This document shows positions 1 to 8,360 of a DNA stretch of 48,496 nt, one piece after another. A model generated the notes under the pieces. The model was not told where the DNA came from and ran no database searches. It saw only the letters and a program-made list of their open reading frames with translations. The position numbers and the translations under genes are program-made. Origin of the DNA: Atopobiaceae bacterium (GTDB lineage Bacteria; Actinomycetota; Coriobacteriia; Coriobacteriales; Atopobiaceae); the NCBI GenBank assembly GCA_030525685.1, contig JAUNEG010000015.1, forward strand, positions 1 through 48,496. Direction: 5' to 3'. How positions within the stretch are numbered: position 1 is the first letter of the stretch; every line of letters begins with the position of its first letter.

Positions 1-1042
1 TTGCTTGCTTGGAATCATTATCGCGCAGGTAGAAGCGGACACCGCCGCTGGCATATTCACCTTTCTCGGCGATTTCTGACATCGGCCTCCCAAGCGTCCT
101 GCTCTGGCCGATTATCTCGAACTGGTCAGGGTTGTACTTGTCGAGAAACGTGATGGGAACGCCCATCAGGCCGGGGTAGTCGCAAGGGATATCCGCCGTC
201 CTAGACACCTCGATGGCGTCGTAATTGACGTACTTCGGGTAATCGTCCGGATTGTACCGCCGGAAGAGAACGAGGTCTTCATGGCGCTGCTTGAAATCAA
301 GGTTGGTGAACCAGCGCACACCCTTCACCCTTACCCACTTCCGACCGTCTGGATCAATACCGCACCCGGAGGCGTTCAGCGGATACGAATCGGGGACGTT
401 GAACTTCCTGTCCCCCGAATGGATGCTCGGGCCGAACCACATCTTGTTGCAAGCCAGCAAGGGGAAGATTTCCTTGTAGGTGATGGCGTTCACGTTGCCG
501 ATGATGATGAAGCTCTTCGAATGCTCAATGAGCGTGGCAACGTACTCGCGAAAGAGCGAGAACGGAGGGTTGGTGACAACGATGTCCGCCTCATCAAGCA
601 GCTGAAGGCATTCGGCACTACGAAAGTCACCGTCACCCTCAAGCCGCTCGATGCTGTTTTCGCCGGTGCGGAACAGCTCGGCGACATCGAGCATGTCTAT
701 ACCGCCCTCGCCACCGGCGTCATGCACGGTTGTAACGACGGCCTTGTAGGGGGTGCGCCGCGCCTCGTCCGATTCGTCACCGAAGGGCGTAAGCTGAGTG
801 CCCGTGATGGGCGAGCCGGAGTAGCAGGTCGCGATGAGCTTCCTGAGCTTGAGCTTATTGAAGTTCAGCGCGAAGTACTTGAAGAAGTTCGACTCATAGG
901 GGTCATCGCAGTTGCAGAGGACTGTCTTGCCCTTGAAGTGCGGGCGGTAGTGCCTCAACTCGTTCTCGATCTCCGCAAGCTGAGTGTAGAACTCATCCTT
1001 TTTGGCGTTGCGCGCGTTTTCGAGTGATGAGTTTTTCGCCAT
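1..1042 (-). CDS. EcoRI-family adenine-specific DNA methyltransferase, cut by window edge
   Basis: The minus strand reads open from an ATG at 1042 to the left edge, giving 347 codons with no stop. The protein starts MAKNSSLENARNAKKDEFYT, contains GKTVLCNCDDPYESNFFKYF at about 38-57 and the amino-methyltransferase motif NPPF at 158-161. This layout matches the EcoRI-type adenine methylase family, which transfers a methyl group from SAM to adenine N6. A GAGGAG ribosome site lies about 6 bases before the ATG. GC is visibly lower than in the flanking core genes, and no restriction enzyme is visible, so it may be a solitary or phage-borne modification enzyme. The C-terminus lies outside the window. 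Confidence 0.85.
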   Translation of the reverse strand, partial: MAKNSSLENARNAKKDEFYTQLAEIENELRHYRPHFKGKTVLCNCDDPYESNFFKYFALNFNKLKLRKLIATCYSGSPITGTQLTPFGDESDEARRTPYKAVVTTVHDAGGEGGIDMLDVAELFRTGENSIERLEGDGDFRSAECLQLLDEADIVVTNPPFSLFREYVATLIEHSKSFIIIGNVNAITYKEIFPLLACNKMWFGPSIHSGDRKFNVPDSYPLNASGCGIDPDGRKWVRVKGVRWFTNLDFKQRHEDLVLFRRYNPDDYPKYVNYDAIEVSRTADIPCDYPGLMGVPITFLDKYNPDQFEIIGQSRTLGRPMSEIAEKGEYASGGVRFYLRDNDSKQA

Positions 1043-1092
1043 AGGGGCTCCTCAACAGCAGCGTGAAATAGCGTCTCCATTGTAAGCCAGCA

Positions 1093-1168
1093 GCCGGTTT
1101 TCAACCCTTCCCACAGCCTACGGACGTCACTCAAGGCCCTCCGGCTGTGGAACGCGCTGAAAACCGGC
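1093..1168. repeat. Nested inverted repeat upstream of the methyltransferase
   Basis: GCCGGTTTTCA at 1093-1103 is the exact reverse complement of TGAAAACCGGC at 1158-1168. Inside it CCACAGCC at 1111-1118 pairs exactly with GGCTGTGG at 1143-1150. The two nested arms could form a long interrupted hairpin or a protein-binding site. There is no U-tract, so it is not a typical terminator. The rest of the 1043-1309 gap shows only the tRNA terminator. Confidence 0.6.
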
Positions 1169-1261
1169 ACAGACTAGAGGTGAAATCCTGCGAGATTCCT
1201 CTCCATAGAAATTCCTTTCACCCCTTTTTCACCCTTCCGGGCGTTTAAGATGCCCCAACAT

Positions 1262-1298
1262 AAGAAAACAGGCCAGAGGTTTTATACCATCTGACCTG
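1262..1298 (-). terminator. Intrinsic terminator of tRNA-Arg(CCT)
   Basis: On the minus strand CAGGTCAGATGG, a 7-base loop and CCTCTGGCCTG form a stem with one mismatch and one bulge, followed by TTTTCTTA. It sits 12 bases beyond the 3' end of the tRNA. Confidence 0.75.
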
Positions 1299-1309
1299 CG
1301 AAAATATCA

Positions 1310-1385
1310 TGGTGCCCCCGGGCCGATTCGAACGGCCGACACCCGCTTTAGGAGAGCGGTGCTCTATCCCCTGAGCTACGAAGGC
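1310..1385 (-). tRNA. tRNA-Arg (anticodon CCT)
   Basis: The 76-base cloverleaf has acceptor strands GCCTTCG/CGGGGGC (including G-U pairs), anticodon stem CCGCT/AGCGG with loop CTCCTAA (anticodon CCT), a TTCGAAT T-loop and an encoded CCA end. It reads codon AGG. Its 3' end faces the lower-GC left flank, a common arrangement for integration of mobile elements. Confidence 0.93.
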
Positions 1386-1435
1386 ATGGGTGCCATTCTA
1401 GCACGCGCGGCACGGGGCCGCGCGACGCCGCGGCG

Positions 1436-2086
1436 CTACCTCTTGCCCTTGCGGGCGTCCTTCGCCGCCCTCTCCGCGATCTGGCGGGCGCGCTCCTCCT
1501 CCAGGAGATCGGCGAGCTTCTTGTCGGTCAGGCCGTTGACGCGCGCCTGGACCTGCTTGCGGAACGGGCGACGCTTGACGAAGTCGTAGATGATGGCGGC
1601 GATGATGCACGCGTAGGCGCCGACGAGGGTGCCCATGGAGAGCGCGCCCTGCCAGATGCTCATGTTGGTGGTCTCGCCGCAGAGGTAGACGCACACCAGC
1701 GAGATGACGGTGAGCGCCATGCCGACGCCCACCATGATCCAGAAGACGCGCTCGGTGCGACGGTAGTCCGGCATGCTGCGAAGGACGAGGTCATAGGCGC
1801 GGTTGCGAAGGTCGCTCTCCTCGCGCTCCTTGCGCCTGCGCTCGCGCTTCTCCTCCTTGGACTCGTTCTTGTCGCCGAAGAGGCTCGGCTTGGACGAGGA
1901 GGCGGAGCCGGTCCGGACGGACGCGGCGGCCTCGCGGGCGGGTTTGGCCTTGGCGGCGGAGCTCCGCGAGAAGCCCTTCTTCTCGTCGCTCTCGGCGGCG
2001 GCGGCCTCGGCCTCCTTCTTGGGCCGGCCGACGGCGTTGCCCTCGGCCTCGCGGCGGGCCCCCTCGATGGTGTCGCGCAGTGACAT
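1436..2086 (-). CDS. Conserved-type membrane protein with charged N-terminus, function unknown
   Basis: A 216-residue protein starting MSLRDTIEGARREAEGNAVG. The first ~110 residues are hydrophilic and rich in Ala, Glu, Lys and Arg (low complexity, probably disordered). Two membrane spans follow, around WIMVGVGMALTVISLVCVYL and GTLVGAYACIIAAIIYDF, and then a basic coiled-coil-like tail (LADLLEEERARQIAERAAKD). The ATG at 2086 was chosen because longer reading would run into purC; the ATG lies 8 bases after the purC stop, so the two are probably cotranscribed. I do not recognise a family and propose no function. Confidence 0.75.
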   Translation of the reverse strand: MSLRDTIEGARREAEGNAVGRPKKEAEAAAAESDEKKGFSRSSAAKAKPAREAAASVRTGSASSSKPSLFGDKNESKEEKRERRRKEREESDLRNRAYDLVLRSMPDYRRTERVFWIMVGVGMALTVISLVCVYLCGETTNMSIWQGALSMGTLVGAYACIIAAIIYDFVKRRPFRKQVQARVNGLTDKKLADLLEEERARQIAERAAKDARKGKR

Positions 2087-2094
2087 GACGCTCC

Positions 2095-2979
2095 CTACTT
2101 GGTGCGGGCAGGCACGAAGGCGCTGCCGGTGATGATCTGATAGGCCTCTTGGTAGCGCTTGGAGGTACCCTCGATGACCTCGGCCGGGATGCGCGGCGGC
2201 TCGCCGGTCATGTCCCAGTTGGCGCGCAGCCAGTCGCGGACGTACTGCTTGTCGTAGCTCGGCTGGACCTTGCCCTCCTCGTAGGAGTCGGCGGGCCAGA
2301 AGCGGCTGGAATCGGGCGTGAGGCACTCGTCGATCAGCGAGAGCCTGCCGTCGATGAAGCCGAACTCGAACTTGGTGTCAGCGATGATGACGCCCTGCTC
2401 GGCGGCGTAGTCGGCCGCGGCCTTGTAGATCGAGAGGGACGCGTCGCGCAGCTGGGCCGCAACGTCCTCGCCCACGATCTCGCAGCAGCGCTCGAAGGAG
2501 ATGTTCTCGTCGTGGTCGCCGAGCTCTGCCTTGGTGGACGGGGTGAAGATCGGCTCGGGGAGCTTGGAGGCTTCGGTCAGGCCGTCGGGCAGCTTGATGC
2601 CGCAGACGGTGCCGTCCTCGTCGTAGGTCTTCTTGCCGGAGCCGGTGAGGTAGCCGCGGACGATGCACTCGATGGGCACGGTCTGGGCCTTCTTGACCAG
2701 CATGGAACGGCCGGCGAGGTAGTCGGCATAGGGCTTGAACCCCTCGGGCAGGCCGGCCACGTCGCAGGAGATCATGTGGTTGGGGATGAGGTCGGCAAAG
2801 CGCTCGAACCAGAACGCGGAGATGCGCGTGAGGATCTCGCCCTTGTGCGGGATCTCGTCGGGGAGGATGAAGTCGTAGGCGCTGATGCGGTCCGACGCGA
2901 CCATGAGCAGGCTGTCGCCGCAGTCGTAGATGTCGCGCACCTTGCCGTGCGAGTCCGGACGGAGCTCCATCTCAGCCAT
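2095..2979 (-). CDS. purC: Phosphoribosylaminoimidazole-succinocarboxamide synthase (SAICAR synthetase)
   Basis: A 294-residue enzyme of de novo purine synthesis that joins CAIR and aspartate using ATP to make SAICAR. Both family signatures are present: PIECIVRGYLTGSG in the first half and LIDECLTPDSSRFW in the second. The start at 2979 (MAEMELRPDSHGK) is favoured over an upstream ATG because AAAGGTGG lies about 5 bases before it. Other purine genes in the window, purB and purH, are not adjacent. A TATACT hexamer lies upstream at 3017-3022. Confidence 0.96.
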   Translation of the reverse strand: MAEMELRPDSHGKVRDIYDCGDSLLMVASDRISAYDFILPDEIPHKGEILTRISAFWFERFADLIPNHMISCDVAGLPEGFKPYADYLAGRSMLVKKAQTVPIECIVRGYLTGSGKKTYDEDGTVCGIKLPDGLTEASKLPEPIFTPSTKAELGDHDENISFERCCEIVGEDVAAQLRDASLSIYKAAADYAAEQGVIIADTKFEFGFIDGRLSLIDECLTPDSSRFWPADSYEEGKVQPSYDKQYVRDWLRANWDMTGEPPRIPAEVIEGTSKRYQEAYQIITGSAFVPARTK

Positions 2980-3016
2980 TTCGGCCACCTTTCCTAGGCG
3001 TTTCACTCAATCTCCT

Positions 3017-3022
3017 AGTATA
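3017..3022 (-). promoter_or_regulatory. Possible -10 hexamer for purC
   Basis: The minus strand reads TATACT about 38 bases before the purC start. No convincing -35 element is visible, so this is tentative. Confidence 0.35.
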
Positions 3023-3051
3023 CGTCACCGAGGGGCGACATCCTCGCGCGG

Positions 3052-4575
3052 CTACCGGTCCTGCTGCTTGCGCTGGGCTCGCAGGGGGATGCGCAGCGTG
3101 AAGGTGGTGCCGCGACCGAGCTCGGACTCGACGAGGATCGTGCCGTTGTGCCGGTCCACGATCTCCTTGGTGATCGCAAGACCCACGCCGAGGCCGCCGG
3201 AGACGCGCTCGCGGCTGACGTCAGAGCGCCAGAAGCGCGCGAAGGTCTGCGGTATGTCCTCCTTGGCGATGCCGATGCCCGTGTCCTGGACGCCCACGAG
3301 GAAGTCGGAGCGGTCCTGTCGCAGCGAGACCTTCACCCAGCCGTCGGCGTTGGTGTAGCGCAGGGCGTTGCTCATGAGGTTCACGATGGCCTCGCGCAGA
3401 AGGTCGGAATCGACGTCGGCGTAGAGCTCGTGATGGGGCGTCTCGTCAACGAAGCGCAGGTGGAGACCGTGCTCGTGGAAGAGCTGGTGCTGGGAGGAGA
3501 CGAGGCTCTTCACGAGGTAGACCAGGTCGGTGCGCTCTACCTTGAGCTCCGTCGTGCCGTTCTCCAGCCGCGAGAGCTTGAGCATCGCGTCGATCAGCCG
3601 CGAGAGACGCCGAACCTCGCCCGCGACGACCTCGAGATGCTCGTCGTCGGCGGGGAGCACGCCGTCCTGCATCGCCTCGACGGTGGCCTGCATCGCCATG
3701 AGCGGCGTGCGCAGCTCGTGGGCGACGTCGCCGGTGAGGCGGTGCTCGAGCTTGAGGTCGCGCTCGATCGTGCCCGCCATGTCGTCGAACGTCTCGCCGA
3801 GCTGGCCCACCTCGTCGGTGCCCGTCACGCCGGAGCGCGCGGTGAGGTCGCCGTTTCTGATCTGCTTGGCGGTGGAGGTGATGCGCTGGATGGGATGGGC
3901 GACGGAACGCGAGACGAAGTAGCCGATCACGCAGGCGAGAATGGCCGCGATGGCGGCGGCGGTGGCGATGGCGCCGTAGGAGTTGGCGCGAAACGCCGCG
4001 TCCGCCTTGGTGAGCAGGGCCTCCGAGCCGAGCGCCCAGAGGCGCACGTAGCCCACGACGTCGCCCGACGGGGAGGTGATGTCCGCGCTCACCATCGCGC
4101 CCTCGGACGCGGGTGCCGTCGCAGGGGTCTGCGGGGCGACGCGCCCGTCTATGGCATGGGCGGTCGAGGCCGCCCACGCGTCGTCATAGAGGGCGTCCCC
4201 GTCGACGGTGACCACCTGGACCACGATCTCCGACGAGATGGCGGACGCGGAGCCGGCGACGGAGGCGACCTCCTCGTCCAGCTCGCCCGTGCGCGCGTAC
4301 GCGTCGGAGATGACGCCGGCAGTCGAGTCCGCCACGGCCTGCATGTTCTGCCGCGTGTAGGCCATGAACTGGCCCTCCCACACGACGGCGAGGACGATCG
4401 CGAGCACGGCGGCCGTCATGATGGCGGTGAGCGCGAAGGCGAAGGTGAGGCGCGTCGCATAGGGGCGGCCCCGCTTGGGACGCGGCTTTATGGTGTTCCA
4501 GGAGGCCGACGACGAGGCTGGCGAGGGCGAGTCCTCGTGGCGGGCCCGCTCGCCGGTGACGAAGCGTGCCGACAT
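3052..4575 (-). CDS. Membrane sensor histidine kinase of a two-component system
   Basis: A 507-residue kinase. Spans at about 43-66 and 201-223 flank an extracytoplasmic sensor region of about 130 residues. A HAMP linker follows (about 220-275), then the phosphoacceptor DVAHELRTPL with His286, and an ATPase domain with N box NLMSNALRYTN, G1 DTGIGI and G2 GGLGVGL. The partner response regulator ends 12 bases upstream, so the pair is one operon. It probably autophosphorylates on a signal and passes phosphate to that regulator. The signal is unknown: the sensor domain is Ala/Ser-rich and matches nothing I recognise. Confidence 0.94.
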   Translation of the reverse strand: MSARFVTGERARHEDSPSPASSSASWNTIKPRPKRGRPYATRLTFAFALTAIMTAAVLAIVLAVVWEGQFMAYTRQNMQAVADSTAGVISDAYARTGELDEEVASVAGSASAISSEIVVQVVTVDGDALYDDAWAASTAHAIDGRVAPQTPATAPASEGAMVSADITSPSGDVVGYVRLWALGSEALLTKADAAFRANSYGAIATAAAIAAILACVIGYFVSRSVAHPIQRITSTAKQIRNGDLTARSGVTGTDEVGQLGETFDDMAGTIERDLKLEHRLTGDVAHELRTPLMAMQATVEAMQDGVLPADDEHLEVVAGEVRRLSRLIDAMLKLSRLENGTTELKVERTDLVYLVKSLVSSQHQLFHEHGLHLRFVDETPHHELYADVDSDLLREAIVNLMSNALRYTNADGWVKVSLRQDRSDFLVGVQDTGIGIAKEDIPQTFARFWRSDVSRERVSGGLGVGLAITKEIVDRHNGTILVESELGRGTTFTLRIPLRAQRKQQDR

Positions 4576-4587
4576 GGCGGGACCGGC

Positions 4588-5298
4588 CTACTCGGCGGGC
4601 TTCTCGGGCGCCTCGAAGCGATAGCCCACGCCGTGGACGGTATAGAGCCAGCGCGGGTTGCGCGGGTCGTCGCCGAGCTTGGCACGGAGGTTCTTCACGT
4701 GGGAGTCGATCGTGCGCTCGTAGCCCTCGAAGTCGTAGCCGAGGACCTTCTCCACCAGCTCCATGCGGGTGTAGACGCGGCCCGGATAGCGCGCGAGGGT
4801 GGTGAGCAGCTTGAACTCGGAGGCGGTGAGGTCGACCTCCTTGCCCTCCACGAGCACCTTGTGGCCGGAGACGTCGATCACGAGGTCGCCGAAGTCCAGC
4901 GTCTCGAGCGCGGGCTCTGCCTCGGTGTGGGCGCGGCGCAGCAGCGCGCGGACGCGGGCCACGAGCTCGCGCGGCGAGAAGGGCTTGATCAGGTAGTCGT
5001 CGGCGCCGAGCTCCAGGCCGATGATGCGGTCCTCGACCTCGCCCTTGGCGGTGAGCATGATGATGGGCACGTTGGAGGTCTCGCGGATGGCGCGGCACAC
5101 GCGCTCGCCGGAAAGCTTGGGGAGCATCAGGTCGAGGATGACGAGATCGAAGGCGTGCTTCTCGAACTCCTCGACCGCGCTCTGCCCGTCGCCGACGCCG
5201 CGCACGATGTAGTTCTCGCGCTCGAGGTAGGCGGCGACGGCGTCACGGATCGCCTTCTCGTCCTCGACCAACAGGATTTTCTTCTCGTCCGAAGCCAT
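4588..5298 (-). CDS. OmpR/PhoB-type response regulator
   Basis: A 236-residue regulator. The receiver domain carries the acidic pair E12/D13, phosphoacceptor D56 (FDLVILDLMLP) and a conserved LTAKG Lys. The C-terminal winged helix includes RTIDSHVKNLRAKL and ends in VHGVGYRFE, typical of OmpR-family DNA binding. GGGAGG lies 7 bases before the ATG. It heads the operon with the histidine kinase. The promoter probably lies in 5299-5370, where TACACT is seen on the minus strand. Confidence 0.95.
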   Translation of the reverse strand: MASDEKKILLVEDEKAIRDAVAAYLERENYIVRGVGDGQSAVEEFEKHAFDLVILDLMLPKLSGERVCRAIRETSNVPIIMLTAKGEVEDRIIGLELGADDYLIKPFSPRELVARVRALLRRAHTEAEPALETLDFGDLVIDVSGHKVLVEGKEVDLTASEFKLLTTLARYPGRVYTRMELVEKVLGYDFEGYERTIDSHVKNLRAKLGDDPRNPRWLYTVHGVGYRFEAPEKPAE

Positions 5299-5387
5299 CG
5301 TGGGGCCTCCCTGATCTGCTCTCGAGTTGCCAAATCGGGCTCGTAAGTGTCATTAGTGTACCCCACGCGGGGAGAAACGTTGCGACC

Positions 5388-6599
5388 TTACAGGCGGAAG
5401 GTGCGGACGGCGACGGAAGCGGGGTAGCCTGTGTCCGCGTCCTTGATGGTCGCGAAGGTCACGAACGTGTCGCATTCGCCGGCACGGGCGGGGAACTCGC
5501 CGTAGTCGACGGAGCGGTCCGAGGCGGAGAGCACCGAGTACTGCCGTTTGGCTAGGTCAATCACGAAGTACGAGGACGTCCCCCTGATCACGACCACGTC
5601 GCCCTTGCCGCAGCCCCCCTCCGACGGCTCGCGGTTGAGGCGGAAGAAGCCGCCGTCCGCCGTGCCGATGTAGGTGCCCATCTGGCCGAGGAGGCCGCCC
5701 GTGCTGTAGCTCGCCTCAACCGAGACGAGAAACCGCTCGCCCACGCGGGTGGCGCGGAACGGCCGCACGTTCTGGGGCATGACGAGCTGGTCGAGACGGG
5801 TCTCCAGGTCGTCCGAGAGGGAGTAGGCCGTCACCCCGTAGAACACGCCCTCGTCGGCGCGGACGCGCGGCGTGAGGACGACGGCGTCGCCCGAGACGGT
5901 GGGCGCGGTGGCGAACCGGCCCGGGGACTCGACGACGGGCTGCGCCTCGGCGCCGCCCTCGTGCCAGAGGTAGCAGAACGAGCTCTCCGTGGTTCTCGAC
6001 CCCCCGGTCGAGGGCTGCACCTGCCAGATGACCGAGCGGCCGGTCACGGCGAAGGGCGCGGGGTCGAAGTCGGCGTCCCCCTCCCAGAGCGCGGTGGGCG
6101 ACGAGGTGAGCGCCCCGCCCGAGAAGGGCGCGGCGTAGAGCGTCCACGCGCGGGTCTGGAGGTCAAGCTCCGTCCAGGCGTAGAGGTAGTCGGAGCAGCG
6201 AACGTCGTAGATGACGGTCGTGGTTTCATGTCCGACCGGCTCGGAGACGACCTCGCTGAGCGCGCCCGAGGCGAGCGAGAGCGCCGAGGCGACCACCATA
6301 GGCGTGGCGGAGGCCCCGGCCGTGGTCACGGGGATCCAGGTGCCCTCCGCGGGGTGCAGCACGTTGGAGAGCGGCAGCCTCCAGGACGCCTCCTCCACGA
6401 GCTCGGCGTCGACGGACTCGAACGACTCGAGGATGTCCTCGGCGGAGTCCTCGTCGACGACCACGGGGTCGGAGTTGATCTCGTCCCCCGTGTGCGAACA
6501 GCCCGAGAGCGCCCCCGCGGCCACCACGGCGACGGCGGAGCCGGCCGCGGCGGCCTTGAGGAACGAGCGCCTCGTGGGCTTGGGGCGTGGCAGGCGCAT
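5388..6599 (-). CDS. Tat-exported lipoprotein, function unknown
   Basis: A 403-residue protein with a twin-arginine signal (TRRSFLKAA), a hydrophobic stretch and a lipobox LSGC, so it is expected to be folded before export and anchored outside the membrane. The mature part is rich in Ser, Thr and Val with recurring short beta-like segments such as TVIYDVRCSDYLYAWTELD, which could form a beta-propeller, but this is an inference from pattern only. It starts 2 bases after the TSCPD gene stop and is likely cotranscribed with it. Confidence 0.82.
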   Translation of the reverse strand: MRLPRPKPTRRSFLKAAAAGSAVAVVAAGALSGCSHTGDEINSDPVVVDEDSAEDILESFESVDAELVEEASWRLPLSNVLHPAEGTWIPVTTAGASATPMVVASALSLASGALSEVVSEPVGHETTTVIYDVRCSDYLYAWTELDLQTRAWTLYAAPFSGGALTSSPTALWEGDADFDPAPFAVTGRSVIWQVQPSTGGSRTTESSFCYLWHEGGAEAQPVVESPGRFATAPTVSGDAVVLTPRVRADEGVFYGVTAYSLSDDLETRLDQLVMPQNVRPFRATRVGERFLVSVEASYSTGGLLGQMGTYIGTADGGFFRLNREPSEGGCGKGDVVVIRGTSSYFVIDLAKRQYSVLSASDRSVDYGEFPARAGECDTFVTFATIKDADTGYPASVAVRTFRL

Positions 6600-6601
6600 G
6601 G

Positions 6602-6865
6602 CTAGGCGGTGGCCTGCGCGGCGGCCTCGGTGAGGGCGCGCGCGAGCTGGTCGGCGCAGGAGGTGGGGCGAGGTCCGCAGGTGTTGCCCGCGAGGATGCC
6701 CGAGATCTCGTCGACGGTGTGGCCGGCCACGAGCTTGCTCACGGCCTTGAGGTTGCCGTTGCAGCCGCCCTCGAAGGAGACCTGCTCGATGGTCCTGCCG
6801 TCATCGGAAAGGTCGATGTGGATGGCACGCGAGCAGACGCCGCGCGGGGTGTAGTCAAAGTGCAT
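6602..6865 (-). CDS. TSCPD domain protein (TIGR03905-like)
   Basis: An 87-residue protein with Cys residues in GVCSRAI, EGGCNGNL and the C-terminal GNTCGPRPTSCADQLARAL. This matches the small stand-alone TSCPD family, related to a C-terminal domain of vitamin B12-dependent ribonucleotide reductases; its exact role is not established. The ATG at 6865 is preceded by GGGAGGAGAAG at good spacing, which decides it over an ATG 21 bases upstream. It precedes the Tat lipoprotein by 2 bases. Confidence 0.88.
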   Translation of the reverse strand: MHFDYTPRGVCSRAIHIDLSDDGRTIEQVSFEGGCNGNLKAVSKLVAGHTVDEISGILAGNTCGPRPTSCADQLARALTEAAAQATA

Positions 6866-6880
6866 CGTTCTTCTCCTCCC

Positions 6881-6957
6881 GTGCAAAGGGGACAGTCACT
6901 CTTGCACGCTCTCTGATACCTGTCGCCGATGTGCAAAAGCGACTGTCCCTTTTGCAC
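6881..6957. repeat. Pair of inverted 27-bp palindromic elements
   Basis: Two 27-bp copies at 6881-6907 and 6931-6957 lie in opposite orientation, 23 bp apart. Each begins GTGCAAA and ends TTGCAC and is an imperfect palindrome around a GGGACAGTC-type core. One copy matches the reverse complement of the other at most positions. They fill the purB/TSCPD gap and could be REP-like elements or act as a terminator for purB (not proven). Confidence 0.7.
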
Positions 6958-6973
6958 GGTGCGCGGCGCGCGG

Positions 6974-8320
6974 TTAGTCGAAGCTCAGCTGCTCCAGGCG
7001 GTCGAAGACCACGCCGGCGCGCGTGAGGAAGGCGCGCGGGTCGAAGAAGGCGTCCAGCTCCGCGGCCGGGACGGTGCAGCGCGGGTCTGCCTCGAGCTTC
7101 TCGCGGAACGTGGTGCCGCCGGCGCACTGCTGGACCTCGCGCCACGTGGCCATGGCGTTCTCCTGCACGATGGCGTAGGCCTCCTCGCGGGTGATGCCCG
7201 TCTCCACGAGGGCGAGAAGGACCTTGGACGAGAAGATCAGGCCGCGCGTCTTGTTGAGGTTGGCGAGCATCTGCGCAGGGTAGAGGATGAGGCCGTCCAC
7301 GATGCGCGTGAGGCACTGGAACATGTGGTCGAGGGCGATGAAGCTGTCGGCCTGCGCCACGCGCTCGGAGGAGCTGTGGCTGATGTCGCGCTCGTGCCAG
7401 AGCGCCACGTTGTCGAAGGCCACCTGCGCGTTGGCCTTCACCACGCGGGAGAGGCCGCAGACCTTCTCCACCGTGATGGGGTTGCGCTTGTGCGGCATGG
7501 CCGAGCTGCCCTTTTGACCCTTGCGGAACGGCTCCTCGGCCTCGAGGGTGTCGGTCTTCTGGAGGTTGCGGATCTCCGTGGCGATGCGCTCGCAGGTGGC
7601 GGCGGTGGTGGCCAGGACGCCGGCGAGGCAGGCGTGGTGGTCGCGGGAGATGACCTGCGTGGACAGCGGGTCGTGGACGAGGCCCAGGTGCTCGCAGACG
7701 TACTCCTCGACGAACGGGTCGATGGAGGAGTAGGTGCCCACCGCGCCGGAGATGGCGCCGAAGGCCACGTTGGCGCGGGCGTCCTTGAGGCGGTCGTAGT
7801 CGCGCTTGAGCTCCCAGGCCCAGCTGCCGAACTTCATGCCGAAGGTCATGGGCTCGGCGTGGATGCCGTGGGTGCGGCCCACGCAGAGGGTGTCGCGCTC
7901 CTCGAAGGCGCGGCGCCTGCAGATCTCGCCGAGCTTCCTGCAGTCCTCGATGAGGATGTCGGTGGCCTGGACGAGCTGGTAGCAGAGGGCGGTGTCGCCG
8001 AGGTCGGAGGACGTCATGCCAAAGTGGACCCAGCGCGACGGCCTGGGCTCTCCCTCGGGGACGTCGCGGTCGATGTACTCGCCCATGTTGGTGAGGAAGG
8101 CGATAACGTCGTGGTTGGTCACGGCCTCGATGGCGTCGACCTCGTCCTTGTTGAAGTCCGCGTGCTCGCGGATCCAGGCGGCCTCCTCGCGCGTGATGCC
8201 GATCTTGCCCATCTCGGCGTGCGCCTCGCAGGCCAGCACCTCGATCTCCTGCCAGATGCGGTACTTGTTCTCCAGGGAGAAGATGTGGCCCATCTCGGGA
8301 CGGGTGTAGCGGTCGATCAT
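6974..8320 (-). CDS. purB: Adenylosuccinate lyase
   Basis: A 448-residue fumarase/aspartase-superfamily lyase that cleaves SAICAR and adenylosuccinate, releasing fumarate, in purine synthesis. The superfamily signature appears as GSSAMPHKRNPI, and the N-terminal MIDRYTRPEMGHIFS is typical of PurB. The ATG at 8320 has GAGGAGG about 7 bases upstream. It begins 40 bases after argH, a paralogous lyase, so the two may be cotranscribed although they serve different pathways. Confidence 0.96.
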   Translation of the reverse strand: MIDRYTRPEMGHIFSLENKYRIWQEIEVLACEAHAEMGKIGITREEAAWIREHADFNKDEVDAIEAVTNHDVIAFLTNMGEYIDRDVPEGEPRPSRWVHFGMTSSDLGDTALCYQLVQATDILIEDCRKLGEICRRRAFEERDTLCVGRTHGIHAEPMTFGMKFGSWAWELKRDYDRLKDARANVAFGAISGAVGTYSSIDPFVEEYVCEHLGLVHDPLSTQVISRDHHACLAGVLATTAATCERIATEIRNLQKTDTLEAEEPFRKGQKGSSAMPHKRNPITVEKVCGLSRVVKANAQVAFDNVALWHERDISHSSSERVAQADSFIALDHMFQCLTRIVDGLILYPAQMLANLNKTRGLIFSSKVLLALVETGITREEAYAIVQENAMATWREVQQCAGGTTFREKLEADPRCTVPAAELDAFFDPRAFLTRAGVVFDRLEQLSFD

Positions 8321-8360
8321 GCGGGGCCTCCTCGGCGGTTGCGCGGCTGACCCCTCGATT

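Noticed and set aside
281..1027. 248-codon plus-strand frame
   Set aside because: It is antisense to the methyltransferase, whose minus-strand product matches a known family.
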